Below, one piece after another: positions 1 through 12,386 of a stretch of DNA of 64,000 nt (positions are counted from its first letter, which is position 1; each line of letters begins with the position of its first letter). The DNA is from Rhizodiscina lignyota. Its lineage: Eukaryota > Ascomycota > Dothideomycetes > Aulographales > Rhizodiscinaceae. Made by a program: the position numbers and the translations under genes. The DNA is taken from contig ML978125.1 in assembly GCA_010015805.1 (NCBI GenBank), positions 248,001 to 312,000 of the forward strand, read 5' to 3'. The notes under the pieces were generated by a model, which searched no databases, was not told the origin of the DNA, and saw only the letters and a list, made by a program, of their open reading frames with translations.

Positions 1-1685
1 ACACGACTCTCCTCCGTCGAGTTCGAGACGAGATACAGAAACACCTCTCATTTACACCTAAGGAGACGGATATCTACAAGATCCACCAATCCGGCGATCT
101 CGCGAACCTCGACGGGCTCGACGACTCCTCCCTAGCCCGGCTCCCGTCCCTGCTCAAGCTTCGCGATGCCCTCTATTCGCCCGAGTTTCGGAAGTATATA
201 TCACATATTGCGGATGCTGGACCACTGAGTGGGCAGAAGACAGACATGGCCATCAACGTTTACACCCCGAGCTGCCATCTACTGTGCCACGACGATGTGA
301 TTGGCACACGGCGGGTGAGCTACATTCTGTATTTGACGGATCCAGACAAGCCATGGAAGGCTGAGTGGGGAGGTGCATTGCGTCTATATCCTACGAAAGA
401 ATACAAGGCAAAGAATGGGACGATGGTGAAGGTTCCAGATCCAGAGTTCAGCTTCTCAATACCGCCGGCATTTAACCAGCTGTCATTCTTCGCAGTCCAG
501 CCCGGAGAGAGCTTTCATGATGTTGAAGAGGTGTACAAGCAGCCAATTGGAGGCACAGATGATGACGGAAGTAGAGTCAGAATGGCGATAAGTGGCTGGT
601 ATCACATTCCGCAGGAAGGAGAAGAGGGCTACGAAGAAGGACTAGAGGAGCGGCTAGCTGAAAAGAGCTCTCTCAGCCAGCTGCAGGGAAGGTCTGACGA
701 ATTCGACCTGCCTCAACCACACTGGATGGCCTATGCCGAAGAGTCGGAAGAAGAAGACGAGGGCCTGACGGAGAAAGACTTGTCTTTCTTACTGAAATAC
801 ATGAGTCCGAGTTGGCTCACACCAGACACAGTTGAAGAGGCCGCTGAGAGATTTACCGAGGAGTCGACCCTTATGATCAATGATTTTCTGTCCAAGTCCT
901 TCGTTCGGAAAGTGAGGAAGGACGTAGACCTTCACGAGATGCAACGGCTCGTAGGAGAACCAGAATGGCAGACTGCTCGTCCTCCGCACAAACACCGCTT
1001 CCTCTTCCGACAGTCTCAAGGCCCCACATCTCAGCCAAGTTCAACGGTCTTCCTCGCCGAGCACGAACTGATCAATGAATTCCTCCCTTCTCCGCAGTTC
1101 AAGAAGTGGCTTAGTCTCGTAACAGGCGGCCTCACAATCACCAGGAGCAACGTCCTTGCCCGGAGATTCCGTAAAGGCAGCGACTACACCCTTGCAACGG
1201 GCTACGATGAGCAGCAGCCTCGTCTTGAACTCTCGCTTGGCATTACGCCGAGCAAAGGTTGGGACGGAGATGACAACGGCGCAGATGAAACTAACGCCAC
1301 GCCCGGCGCCGAAGCTAATGGTTCAAGCGCAACACTGAACGGCTCAGAAGGCGACAATGTGGGTGGCCATGAGGTGTACATGGCTGGTGACGACGATGAA
1401 GATGAGGTGGAGTTGAAAGCTTCAAATACTGGTGCTGGACAGCGGCGGAAAGCCGACCCAGCGGTGTACCGTACTGCAGCTGACGATGAAGACGACAGCG
1501 TACTTTTCACTACGCCGGCGAGTTGGAATACGCTGAGCATCGTTCTGCGAGATAAAGGTGTCTTGCGCTTCGTGAAATATATAAGTAAAAGCGCACCTGG
1601 AGATCGGTGGGATGTGTTGGGCGAGTACGATGTCACGGGTTTGGACGAGGAAGAAGATGATGATGAGGATCAGGAAGAAACATGA
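1..1685 (+). CDS. TPA1: Tpa1/Ofd1-type prolyl hydroxylase, 5' part outside window
   Basis: The reading frame is open from base 3 without a start, so about 560 C-terminal residues are visible and the N-terminus lies off the window. The family consists of Fe(II)/2-oxoglutarate prolyl hydroxylases that modify ribosomal protein uS12 and link oxygen to translation termination or, in fission yeast, to SREBP control. The HxD iron motif is seen in LLCHDDV (visible residues about 91-97). The distal His and the 2-oxoglutarate Arg fit the stretches PGESFHDVEE and RVRMAISGWYH. The second half matches the degenerate C-terminal double-stranded beta-helix domain of the family, interrupted by a long acidic, low-complexity stretch around bases 1260-1500, and the protein ends in an acidic tail. 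No intron is needed in the visible part. The gene converges on the mannosidase gene, with 88 bp between stop codons. Family assignment is firm; the exact substrate is inferred. Confidence 0.9.
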   Translation, partial: TTLLRRVRDEIQKHLSFTPKETDIYKIHQSGDLANLDGLDDSSLARLPSLLKLRDALYSPEFRKYISHIADAGPLSGQKTDMAINVYTPSCHLLCHDDVIGTRRVSYILYLTDPDKPWKAEWGGALRLYPTKEYKAKNGTMVKVPDPEFSFSIPPAFNQLSFFAVQPGESFHDVEEVYKQPIGGTDDDGSRVRMAISGWYHIPQEGEEGYEEGLEERLAEKSSLSQLQGRSDEFDLPQPHWMAYAEESEEEDEGLTEKDLSFLLKYMSPSWLTPDTVEEAAERFTEESTLMINDFLSKSFVRKVRKDVDLHEMQRLVGEPEWQTARPPHKHRFLFRQSQGPTSQPSSTVFLAEHELINEFLPSPQFKKWLSLVTGGLTITRSNVLARRFRKGSDYTLATGYDEQQPRLELSLGITPSKGWDGDDNGADETNATPGAEANGSSATLNGSEGDNVGGHEVYMAGDDDEDEVELKASNTGAGQRRKADPAVYRTAADDEDDSVLFTTPASWNTLSIVLRDKGVLRFVKYISKSAPGDRWDVLGEYDVTGLDEEEDDDEDQEET

Positions 1686-1773
1686 GTTGCGTAAGGCGAG
1701 AATCAAGATGGATGAATGGAATTTGATGAGCCTAACAGTGAGCTATATACATATGCTCAACTTTCCAGTGTGC

Positions 1774-4700
1774 TTAGAGCTGCAGTCTGAAACTCACGAC
1801 CTCAAATGCCCTCACCACGATATCCATCCCCTTGTCCCCAATCTCACATTCCTCCAAGTCATCTTCCAGCACATTACATCTAGATGCCTTTCTTACCTTC
1901 AGGCCTCCCCAATTCAACCTCGCCTTACACTTCCCGCCCAACGCATCATACAGTCTCACCACGATGCTCCGGCCCTTCCTGGGCGGTAATCCGCCCCGCG
2001 ATACGTCCTCGTCATCTTCACCGCGCTTGACGGTGTCGATGACCAGAGACGCGGCATCTGGGCCGCTGATGTGGAACGCGGAGAGCAGAGGTGCGACGGT
2101 TAAAGGCGAGGGGTGTGAGTAGAGTTTGAGGGGGTTATTGAAGTTGAAAGCTGCGCGAACGGTCGCTGAAGAGAGCGGTCCGGAGTGAGGGAGAATTGCG
2201 TAGCGAATGTGGTGCCGTCCTGTTCGAGGGTCATGTCAGCCACTGTGTTCTTGGAAGGCGCCGTTTCGAATGAAGGAAAAAGAGAGTAAAGAGAGAGAGG
2301 TAATGGAATAGAAGCGTACCCATATCAGCATGCGCATCTGGCGCCTTCGGTGCACGCAACAAGCTCAACCGCATAAGATTCCCGCATGTCGCAAAGCCAT
2401 ACTTGCTGTCGTTTAAAATGCTGACACCATAATTGCTCTCGCTCAAATCAGCCCATTTATGGCAGCACACTTCGAACTTCGCCATATCCCAGGTAGTGTT
2501 ATAATGCGTCGGGCGTTTCACAATGCCAAACTGCGTCTCGTAGCTGGCCTCAGTATTTATGACATCGACCGGGAACTCAACCTTGAGGAATTTCATCTTC
2601 TCGCGCCACTCGACCTCAGCTTCCATCTCGACCATGCTCGGGACATTTTCTGAGGCTGCAGAGAGGCTGATGGTCGTGCGGACCCAGCTGTCCTCGCTGA
2701 CCTTCGTCTCCGTCACAACTGCGACGCGATGTGGGCCCCTCTCGGTAACGGAGGACTTGGTCGGATACAATTCCTTTCGCGAGTCAAGATGGAAGACTTC
2801 GACATCCCACGCTTGCCAGTACAGTGGCTTGTCGTCAAAGACAACGAGCTGGTTCGCTTTACTGCCCTTGGGCACAATCTCGCGCTGAGCCACAACGTCA
2901 TATATGGACGTGATCGTGCCTTGGGAGATGCCCACTACGAGGCTGGAATTGGACAACTCGAAAGCTTCATTCCCAAGTTCTTTGACTGAGGCAGTGGAGA
3001 CCCCAGCGGCAGTCAGAGGTGACACATGCACCAGTCCCAGATCGCCGGCTGCAATGCCGTATCGAGGTAATCCAGCTGTCTTAGGCAATTCGACCATTTC
3101 TGAACGAGGCCAAGGGAGCGTATTTAGACCGACCAGTTGCCCATCCGCCCGAGAATCATCAAAGCCAAGCGCAGACAATGCATCAGCCAAGACGCGTTCT
3201 CCAGTCTCAAAGACCTCCTTATATAGCTATAGCCTTGTCAGCCAAGTACGTTCAAATGAAAAGAATCAGACCACTTACCTTGTCAGTGTCATCGTAACAC
3301 ATCTCAATTGAGCTGCCCGGCAAGCAGTCATGGAATTGACACAGCAGAACGGCCTCCCACATTTCATCGATCTCTTTCTTCGGGTACTTGTAGTCCGACT
3401 TCTTGCCTTCTTTTATGCTTGCAAGAGTTGCTACATATTCAATGTCATGCAGCAAGATCTCTGACTTTCTGTTGTTCCGCTTGTTGTTCGCTTGCGTAGT
3501 GTAGGTACCTCTGTGGAGCTCAAAATAGAGCTCGCCATACCATGTCACTAGATCAGTTCCTGCTTCTATTTTCTTCTCCAGACCAGCAAAGAAGTCGTCA
3601 ACGGAGCCTCCCATCTTGACGCGTGGGAGCAACCCTGTCTTGTCGCTCAATCCTCGGCAGCGACGTAGCTTCTCGATGTGCTCGAAAGTCGGCCCACCAC
3701 CACCATCACCCTTGCCAAAGATAAGAAGTGAGGTACGGTCCTGATCTAGCGATTTGTGTTGCGAAACGCTCCGCTTGACGTCCCCGAAGTGAGCTTCGGC
3801 GGTGTATGTCTCCGCTGGTGCCATGTGACATATGACTTGGCTCCCATCAAGTGCCACCCAATTGAACGTTGTGTGTGGAAAGTTGTTGATATTGTTCCAG
3901 CTCAACTTTTGCGTGAAGAACCATTCCATACCAGCAAGCCGACACAGCTGTGGAAGCTGAGTGGAGTAACCAAACGTGTCGGGCAGCCAGAATGTCTTAC
4001 ATCGCTCTCCAAAGTGGCTCTCAAAGAACCGCTGGCCATATAGGAATTGTCGTACCAGCGACTCTCCACTTGGCATGTTCGTGTCGTGTTCCACCCAACT
4101 GCCTCCAATAGGTTGGAACGTTCCCTTCTTAACCTTCTCTTTGACACGATCGAACAGCGAAGGATAGTATTCCTTAAGCCACTTGTATTGCTGAGCTTGA
4201 GAGCAGCAGAAGCGTAGCTCTGGGTAGCGGTCCATCAGATCACACTGGCTCGACCAAGACCTTGCGACCTTGCGCTTGGTTTCTGCCCATGGCCAGAGCC
4301 AACATGTATCAATGTGACAGTGGCCAACACCGTTCACGATCGCTTCCTCGTCGCCATCATAGACCTTCTCCGAGTCAACATTGCCAATGTATTTTCTGGC
4401 AAGCTCCCGACATTGAACGATTGATTCCTTGCTCCCATCGCCCGCGATGAAAGCGTCCATAATCTCATTGCAAAGCTGCAGTGCCTCATGGGATTCCCAT
4501 CCGTCCTCTGGAAATTCTCTCGCCGCATCTCCAATGATCCAGAAGTCGAAATACAACGCACGAGCTTCCAGATTGATCGCAACGATCTCCGCTTTGGACA
4601 GCTGGAAGTAGCGGTTTGGATTCGGCGGCTGAATGACGTCTCCAGGGGCATTCCCAAACATATTGTTGCACGCCATCTCGACGTAGAATGTGTGCTCTTC

Positions 4701-5293
4701 ACCGTCGAGCATATTCTTTGGCAGGATCCACTCCGTCCTCTCTCCACCGCCTGTAAGCCCATGCACCACATCTCCCTTCTCCGTCCAAATCATCGCCTCG
4801 CTGTTCGAGTCCCAGTGGAATTCAATATGTTCGTGCTTCCGGAGCTGCGAGGGGACAGCAATCTGCACTTTGAACCAGTGCGTAGACCAGCTGGGGCCGA
4901 AGGATTCGCCGACATGGGTGGACTGGAATTTGTTCGACGTCGCTTCTTTGAACGATGGGCGAGATTGGCCCTTAGGAGAGTACACTTGGAGTTTGACATG
5001 GTCATCGCCTGAAGCTTTTGCTTCGACGATTTTGCTGGACAAGGAGATGGATCAGCTCGAGCTCCTGGATGCGCACCAATTGAAACACCACGTAGGCGGG
5101 ACTCACTCCATCAAACCCTGAGCATAGTATTGTCCGCCGTCTGTGAATTGCCTCAAGCGATCACGGTAGATGTTCGTGATCTGGCATTGGTTCGTTAGCT
5201 GAGCTGTACCTGTAGCGTGACGTATACAAGTAAACATACCTGCTTGCCCTTTGGGCCAGCGGCCAGCTTGGGGTAGTGAGACAAGCTCGGCAT
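1774..5293 (-). CDS. AMS1: Vacuolar-type alpha-mannosidase, GH38 (Ams1-like)
   Basis: Five exons join in phase: 5293-5240, 5180-5107, 5034-3279, 3226-2320 and 2219-1774, giving 1,078 residues, the usual length for Ams1. GH38 class II mannosidases trim alpha-mannose from free oligosaccharides; in yeast Ams1 reaches the vacuole by selective autophagy and has no signal peptide, and none is seen here. Catalytic zinc ligands are visible in GHCHIDTCWLW (about residues 281-291). The nucleophile Asp lies in WLPDTFGYS (about residue 395). The beta-rich C-terminal part carries the family signature around HADMGRHHIRYAILPH, which is formed only when the last intron is removed; this supports the splice choice. 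Introns are 52-71 bp with GTATGT, GTGAGT, GTAAGT and GTACGC donors, apart from the last, which is about 100 bp. It lies in the same orientation as the beta-glucosidase upstream, another glycan-degrading enzyme, but with a separate 830-bp gap. Confidence 0.93.
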
Positions 5294-6123
5294 GGTCGGT
5301 TTAGTCTCTCCTCCCATCTTTGACGAGTGTAGAATGTGACAGAGGGATCAATGGCTTTATGTGAGGAGTCGTCGTTCGTTCGAGCTGGGATGAGCTGTTG
5401 TGCCTTGCAGATGCAGCTGGAAGCTCCCGCCTCCGCCTGCCTGCCCCACTTCTACAAGCGGTACTTATAATGTTGCGGTAGATCCAAGCACGGCCACGCG
5501 CAAAAGAAATAGGAAGATTGTTCAAGGCAGAGTTGTGATCAAGGAGGCTCCGGGACTGAGTGTACTCGTGCTTGTGCAACAGTCAGAGGGGAGTGTTAGC
5601 CTCCTCCAAATTAGCAAGAGCATCGCCCTAACCTTAAAATGGCTGGCATGATGACCTTGCTGCTCTGAGTAACCGCAGACCTGGATTGCATTGAGTCTAA
5701 CTTCAACTTCGACTACGATTAAAATCACTGTTCCGAGTATCTTGTCCGATCATAGCTTCTCGGAGCAAGGAAGGGTCATCGGTCGCTAGCTAAGCACGCA
5801 GGCTACGATTTGAAGTTCCAGAAAGCACCTTCCGACCCAGTCTCTAAGCTAGCATAAGTTTTCTTGGATATTAATCTTCTGTACCAAGCGAACGAAGGTA
5901 GAAAATGGATGTATAAGGCCTAGAGAATCATCTTGAACACCTAGAGTAAAAGTGGAATTAGAACGACCTATTGATGAGGCCTGACATTTCATCTGCTACA
6001 TATCCGTGGAGTAACGCATTAGTTTGAATCCTAGAGAAACGCATCTTGAAAGTCATGGTTGAACTCCAGTTCCCCCGCATACTGTACATCTCATCTAGTG
6101 CCGAACGAGGGTATCTGAACCGG
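5294..6123. other. Intergenic, upstream of the mannosidase gene
   Basis: About 830 bp between the mannosidase start codon and the beta-glucosidase stop codon. It should hold the mannosidase promoter and the beta-glucosidase 3' UTR. Only short unsupported reading frames are present. Confidence 0.6.
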
Positions 6124-9100
6124 TCATGCCTTGACTTTTAATTCCAAGACGCCGCGTCCGCTCAATACAGACTCAAAAGATCCAGCTGAACGACTCGCAA
6201 ACCTCAAACTGTATTTCACGACTTATTAAAGTTAGCGAATACTGAGAAATACAAATGCAAAGGAGCGAAATGGACTTACCGTATGTCTGTTGACGATGCA
6301 CCAATCAGGACGTCGAATCGACCCTTTTCAGCAACCCATGCACGTCGTTCCGTGTCATAGTAGCTCACGGAATGCTTGTCGAGCACCAAAAGAGCAATCT
6401 TCGTGTCGTTGGGCGGTATGAAGATCTTCGCAAATGCCTTGAGCTCCTTCGCTGGTTTGGCAACTCGAGCATCAACGTCTCTGACGTACGCCTGCACGAT
6501 TTCGCTTCCGGCCATTTCGCCTGTATTGCGCACGGGGACTTCGATCGTGAGTATATCGTACTCGCTCAGAACCGTATTGCTAATTGTAGCTTCTCCGTAC
6601 GAAAATGTAGTATACGACAGTCCGTGGCCAAAGGGAAAGAGCGGCTTGATATTCTCCTTCTCGAAGAATCGATATCCGAGGAATATGTCTTCTTTATACT
6701 CGACTTCCAGCTTATCTCCGGCCCAGCTGCCGTACGCTGGCGTATCTTCGATGCTCTTCGGAAATGTGGTCGGAAGCTTCCCATCTGGACTGTGGATGCC
6801 GAATAGCACGTCTGCCAAAGCATTTCCCGCCTCTTGCCCTTGGTACCAGGCCTGGACAATCGCTAGAACCTTGTCTGCCCAAGGCATGCAGACTGGGCTT
6901 CCAGATTGGTTGACGACTATGGTATTTGGATTGGCATCCACCACTGCTTCAACGAGCCGGTCCTGGCTGCCGTCCTTTGGCAACGCCATATCCTTTCTGT
7001 CGTATCCTTCCGATTCCCACTCTGCATCCAAGCCTACGACTACAATGGCGACATCAGATGCCTTGGCAGTTTCCACTGCCTCTTTGAGTAGGTCGATTTC
7101 GGGCTCTTCGTGGTAACCTATGCGACAGCCACCGTAGTGGTAGTCTGGTCCGTTGAGGGGCATTTGGGCTCGAGGTCTGATTTCGTTGGTGCTTTCGATT
7201 ACGATATCAATGGGGACATCTTGTTCCAGACGTAACTTCTTGATGACTTCAGCGGAATTGCCAAACATGGCTTCGCCCTGCTTCGTCCATTCCCAGTTGT
7301 CGATAAAGACTGAGCCATTGAGGAGGAGACGTCCTGGCCCGACACTCGAGAATCCGAGCGTTTGCAACCCTGTAGAGGTTGGCGTGATTCGTGTGCTGAC
7401 CCTAAAGGAGTATAGTTTGTTGCGTAGGGCTGCTGGTGGTGAGTCCCAGAGGTAAAGGTCGGTTGTCGTTTGTTGCATTCTTCGAATCGGCGGCCCTTCG
7501 AAATTTGGGCCGTCATAGTATTCGAGGACGACACCTGTCTTCCCATCTGGTGTGGTGCAGAAGTCCGTTGCTAACGGGACCCATTTCCAAGAATCGCAAC
7601 CTTGAGCAAAGCGGATCTCGGCATCGGTTCTTGATCGTATGCCCTCCAGAGGTGAAACCTTGTATTCTGGGTTGAGACTGGCACTTCCACCTCCGTTTGT
7701 GACTGCGCGCTTTGCGTTTGGCCCGATGACTGCGATTGTATTGGGCCGTTTCAAGGGCAGAATGCGTGAATCATTTTTCAGTAGCGTGATACCTTCGACA
7801 CCAGCTTCGCGTATTATTTGGCGTGTCTCTGGATCATTCAAGGATCTCTCGTGGCGGTCTGAAGCACTATGGAATCCCCTCGAGCGTTTTATCAATTTGA
7901 TAACGTTGGCTGCTGATCTTTCAATGGCCTTTCGTAGTTTCTGCCTGTCGCAGTCTTCTGAGCAAGTCGTTTCAACAGAGTCTGGCCCTCGCCTTTTGAG
8001 ACAGTCTGCCTCCAAGGCTTGGAGTAAGTGCGACAAATTCTCTTGCCTCCATTTCCCTGAATTTGGCATTTCCAGATCGCAACCAGCGAGAACCGAAGGG
8101 CCAATTGAGGTCGTTCCACCCCAGTCGGACATGACAAGCCTTGCATCAAGTCAGCTACTTCTTAGCTTCGGACGGTCACTAAGATCTCAGGGAAGGGTGA
8201 TACGACACACTCAGATTGGGACAATCTCACCCATCAAAGTCCCATTCGCCTCGAAGAATTCCATTCAGCAAGTACTCGTTCTGATCACAGTGGGTACCAT
8301 TCAAGCGATTGTATGCAGTCATCACCGCCCAAGGTTCGCTTTCGCGAATCGCAATCTCGAAAGGCTTCAGGTAAAGTTCGCGCAACGCTCTCTCGGACAT
8401 CTTGGAACTGACTCGCATGCGATGCGTCTCCTGCTCGTTGCCAACAAAATGCTTGATTGTTGCTGCGACATCCTCACTCTGCAGGCCGCGCACATATGCA
8501 GAAGCGAGCTTGCCGCTCAGAAAAGGGTCTTCCGAAAATGACTCGAAGTTCCTGCCGCCGAGCGGAGACCGGTGCAGGCAGACCGTCGGAGCCAGCAGAA
8601 CATGTGCGCCTCGTGCTTTCGCCTCGATACCCAGGCGTTCTGCAATGCGCTCGATGAGGTCTACATTCCATGTTGCCGCAAGAGCAGTGCCGCAGGGAAA
8701 TAGGGCCGCCTATGCCAGAGTCAACTATCGCAACTGTGCGGGGCCATTTATGACCACACATACCGGAGTACCGTTGGTGAAAAACTCTCCACGAGCTCCA
8801 TTCGGTCCATCTGTGGTTTTTAAGGCTGGGATGCCATGTTTGGGTAGCGCGGTTGTTCGCCAGTAGTCTTGGCCAGTGAGGAGGCTGATCTATGCAAGAA
8901 TTTTAGCAATTGGACATGCCGACACATGCAGCGTGGAGTCTAATTCGATAAAGAGAGGAAACGCGAGTCGCGTCAAGGGACTGACGATCGAGATCCAGGA
9001 AACCCCTGCAGATCTTACTGACCAGCACAGGGAATAAGCAACGCACTGTCTACGAAACCAACGGACAGATCCGAGCTGACCAGGTATGATGCGGAGACGA

Positions 9101-9299
9101 AAGTCAAAAAATTGGTGTAACGAAGAACTCGGACTGTCGGCTTGAATGTATTTCTGCTCATCTGGCCGGCTTTGGCGAGGGAAAGAACAGTGCGTAAATC
9201 ACTCACCTGGTCTTCAATTGAGAGGCTGGCGAGCAGCGACTTGGTCGTTTGGTGGTCGCTCAGACATACCCCAGAGTCTTCTTTGGTCATGGCGGCCAT
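6124..9299 (-). CDS. GH3 beta-glucosidase with PA14 insert, intracellular type
   Basis: Model of five exons: 9299-9207, 8889-8764, 8709-8231, 8139-6280 and 6208-6124, giving 880 residues. GH3 enzymes release glucose from the non-reducing ends of beta-glucosides by a retaining mechanism. The nucleophile Asp is in LVMSDWGGT (about residue 238), a motif assembled across the third intron. Upstream, FVGNEQETHR and the LAPTVCLHRSPLGGRNFES stretch are typical of the TIM-barrel domain. Residues about 435-580 form a PA14 insert, and the fibronectin III-like C-terminal domain follows. There is no signal peptide, so the protein is probably intracellular, as in the BglF/BglI-like subgroup. The last exon is my inference: TAA follows directly at 6278, but that TAA lies inside a GTAAGT donor, and a 71-bp intron leads to an in-phase 28-residue tail. 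Without it the protein ends 27 residues earlier. Confidence 0.9.
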
Positions 9300-11518
9300 G
9301 GTGCAGCTGGTGGACAAAGGGGTAGTACGGAGTAGAAAAAGTAGGGATCAATTGCATGTACGCCGTGGGAGGCGAGGCAGGTGATGTATTTATTGTGTAG
9401 CAGCTTCATCTCGCTACAGCTTTCTCAGCCTTGGAATCTTTCAGGTGATCTCGACGCAGTAGTGGCAGGTGCGATGCACTCGCAGAGCGAGGCTCTTGTG
9501 GGGTGCGTGTACATGGCAGTGAGGAGCGAGGGCGGATGCCCGGTACGACGTCCCGCTGGTCGGCCAGGCGTTACAGGCGTGACAGGCGCGGATAAGGTTG
9601 CAAGCGCACTACACACTTATCGAATGAGGTTCGCCCGGCGGCTGAGTCGTCAGAGTCGAGGCTCACAGCATGGAACACCATAGTGCACTTGCGGTCGAGC
9701 AACCACGTGGTGGGCATCGAAATGAACTCGGGAGCTGTGATATCCAGGCATTGGACTGTTGCACCGCAAGTAATGTTCTGCATAATACTAGGATCTGCAA
9801 CCAATCTTCGACAGGGCACGTCCCGGATCGAAGCCGACTGCGCCGTAAACTCGCATCGTCGTCGATCTCTGCGCCGCGCTCTGGTTCGCATACCGGTAAC
9901 TCGACCTATATTGGGGGACAAACCCTTGTCCCATTGGAGATTTGAAACTCGGGCCGCAACAATGCGGCGAATTAGCAGGCGTGCATGTGACAAGGTGTGG
10001 AAAAGCCAATTGAGAAACTGCCCAAAGTTTGGTACCGGCGCTGGAACTGGAAAATGAGGATGCAATTTAGTTCAGAAAGGGCCTGCTCGTGGAGGTACAG
10101 AGCGCGTAAGGCGGCACAGCACGATAACCTGCGGCCCTTCTCATCGGCAATAGGATGCGCTCGGGATGATTAAGATTGCTCCTCTCCGTCGACCAAAACA
10201 TAAACGCAAGCTTCAGTATGCTGTCGAACTGCTCCATGTCGCACAAGCGAAATTGATTACGTCCAGTCGAGTGTTTCTGTACGCCAGAGAAGCCATTAGG
10301 TCCGCCAGAGTCTATATGGTGACGGCCAATCGCTGTTGGAGCAAGAACATGTCGTGTAACGCAGAATTGGTATAGAGGGGTATGGGGAAACTGCAAGTAT
10401 AAGAGGGCGTTTCAAGGGCGTTTTATTGACCCTCTCGTGCGGTCTTGGCCCGATAGTGTTCGGACTCTGGAGTCGCTAAACCTAAAATTAATCTGGGGCA
10501 AGTATACGGAGTAGTTCATTTTGTGGCGTCTGCCTTTCTCCAAATCGCACCATCTGCCGAGACGAATAGTGATTGCAGCATAGAGTCGGATCGAATCGAC
10601 GTGCACAGGTAGGCGATATCCTGGCATAAGTCTCGTAAATGTGGATTTGGAATAATTGCATAGACCATACACATGCAAATCAGTGATAAAGATGTAAGAC
10701 CGTTGAGAAGGCCAGGTTGCTAAGATGGCAAACTGCGGTTTGCCCAACCCCAGCCCTCATCACCAATATGTGCAAATTTCTTCGTATTGCAGCAGTCAGC
10801 ATTCCGCCTTATCGGTTCTACACTGAGACTTATTATACATACTGGTATCTGTCCTTTTAGACCGGGTGTGCACCGAAAATGAGGCACGTTCCAATTCCAG
10901 TGTATTGCCTCGAGCTTCTGTCTCAAAAGTTGGGTATCAGCCTCACGCGGCTCGAGCAGAACCTTACTCTGTTGATCTTGCAGGTTTCCATTTACATTTT
11001 GAAAGAACTGTGTATCTCCATCGCCAATACATATGATATTTCTCAATCGCCGTCTTCCGACTGTCTTCATTATCGCGTAGAAGAAACGCCGTTGAGCCCG
11101 AGCCGACACCGGCCCGACTTCAGTGCAGCAAGCGCGATCATTGGCTGCGAGCACCGAGCTCGGCCTGTCTGTCTCTCCTAGACTTCCCCAATATCACGTT
11201 CCAATCCATGAAGCTCACTGCGGAGGAATGCTTGGGATAGGGCTGACAGCAAGATGTACGGGAATATCGGCGGACATCACCCCATTCGTATATGTTGACG
11301 TCTCCTTTCCATTTTCAGAAGTCTCGATGTACACTTCTTAAGGTCAGGAGCTCACCGGAAGCACCGGTCTTGTCTTGTCATGTCATGAGAGCAGTTTAAT
11401 AATCTTCACTCCATTCAAGTTCTCCTTTTCATTATAAGTCATTGAGCGTTGAGCTCCAAAGTATCCTCAGTTACTCAATTCAAAGAACTCAAGTTGAATT
11501 ACCGCTGAGAGAGGAGCC
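9300..11518. other. 2.2-kb region without a supported gene
   Basis: Divergent promoter space between the beta-glucosidase and the PEBP-like gene, but long for this window. On the minus strand an ATG at 11070 opens a frame of about 116 codons ending at 10720 with no family match. Another minus frame (9571-10065) lacks an early ATG. I recognise no RNA gene or mobile element. The leader just before 11519 is AT- and CT-rich, as expected for a 5' UTR. Confidence 0.5.
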
Positions 11519-12094
11519 ATGGCGCCTCAAGCTGCCTCAGTCACCAATCTCCTCTCTTCCCTCGCCAACCAAGAGCATGCGCCCCTCCGCATCCATTTCC
11601 CAGAAACAACCATCCAAAAACCCGGCAGCAGCGTCACAAAGCCTGCATCCAAACCCTCCCCAACTCTTTCCATCTCCTCCACCATAACAGCGAACAAGCC
11701 TGCCACCCAAAAGTACGCAGCCATAGCAATCGACCTCGACGCGCCCTTCCGCTCCTTCGCCTTCCTCAGCCCCATCCTCCATGGGATCCAGCTCAACCTC
11801 GTCGCCGCCGGCTCTGCGGATCCGGAAGGCTTCGTGAAGCTCGAGGCCGAGGAGAACCAAGCACCAGTCGTGCCGTGGGGCCCTCCAAACCCACCGCCGA
11901 TCTCGAGCGCGCATCGGTATGTATTTTTAGTGTGGGAGCAGCCGGATGGGATGACCGTCGAGAAGGTCAAGGGAACGCTGAATTTGAAGGAGCCAGTTTC
12001 ACTGGGAGCGAGGATCAGGTGGGACGAGGCGGGCTTTGAGAAAAAGCTTGGACTGGGTGAGGTTTTAGCAGGAAACTTCTTCACTTGCGGTTGA
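11519..12094 (+). CDS. PEBP-like (phosphatidylethanolamine-binding) protein
   Basis: Single exon of 191 residues starting at ATGGCGCCTC. PEBP family proteins bind phospholipid head groups or act as inhibitors of proteases and kinases; yeast Tfs1 inhibits carboxypeptidase Y. The DPDAP-type motif is represented by AIDLDAPFRS (about residues 69-78). The GPxPP-type motif appears as WGPPNPPPISSAHRYVFLV (about residues 123-141). The final segment with FEKKLGLGEVLAGNFF fits the family C-terminus. No signal peptide is evident. The first Asp-Pro of the consensus is changed to Asp-Leu and the His usually following the ligand pocket is not in its standard context, so ligand binding may differ. The gene converges on the phosphotransferase gene, with about 290 bp between stop codons. 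Confidence 0.85.
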   Translation: MAPQAASVTNLLSSLANQEHAPLRIHFPETTIQKPGSSVTKPASKPSPTLSISSTITANKPATQKYAAIAIDLDAPFRSFAFLSPILHGIQLNLVAAGSADPEGFVKLEAEENQAPVVPWGPPNPPPISSAHRYVFLVWEQPDGMTVEKVKGTLNLKEPVSLGARIRWDEAGFEKKLGLGEVLAGNFFTCG

Positions 12095-12386
12095 GGAAAT
12101 AATACGCAGGAGCGCGCGGACAGCAGACAAACGGAGAATGATGCGTCCATTCCGGCGGAGCGCGGAGTCTTGATTCTATTCGCTAATGAGTACCTATACC
12201 CGCGGCAGCAAGTCCAGTCATTTCTGGTCAGTTCAGTTTTGTTATACAAACGCCTTTGCTCCAATTATTGCCATATGCGACGTTCAGAGTCGTTTCTATC
12301 AATGCTCTTCGTAATCTGCTGGAGTTCGTTCGGTTCGAGACCACCATCGTACACTTTCCCTGCGAAATAACAGAGTGTGGGGTATA

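Noticed and set aside
9571-10065. 164-codon minus-strand frame
   Set aside because: It has no ATG near its start, no recognised domain, and overlaps other open frames; likely chance.
10720-11070. 116-codon minus-strand frame with an ATG (MKTVGRR)
   Set aside because: It has no family match, promoter signal or intron support; kept only as a possibility in the intergenic entry.
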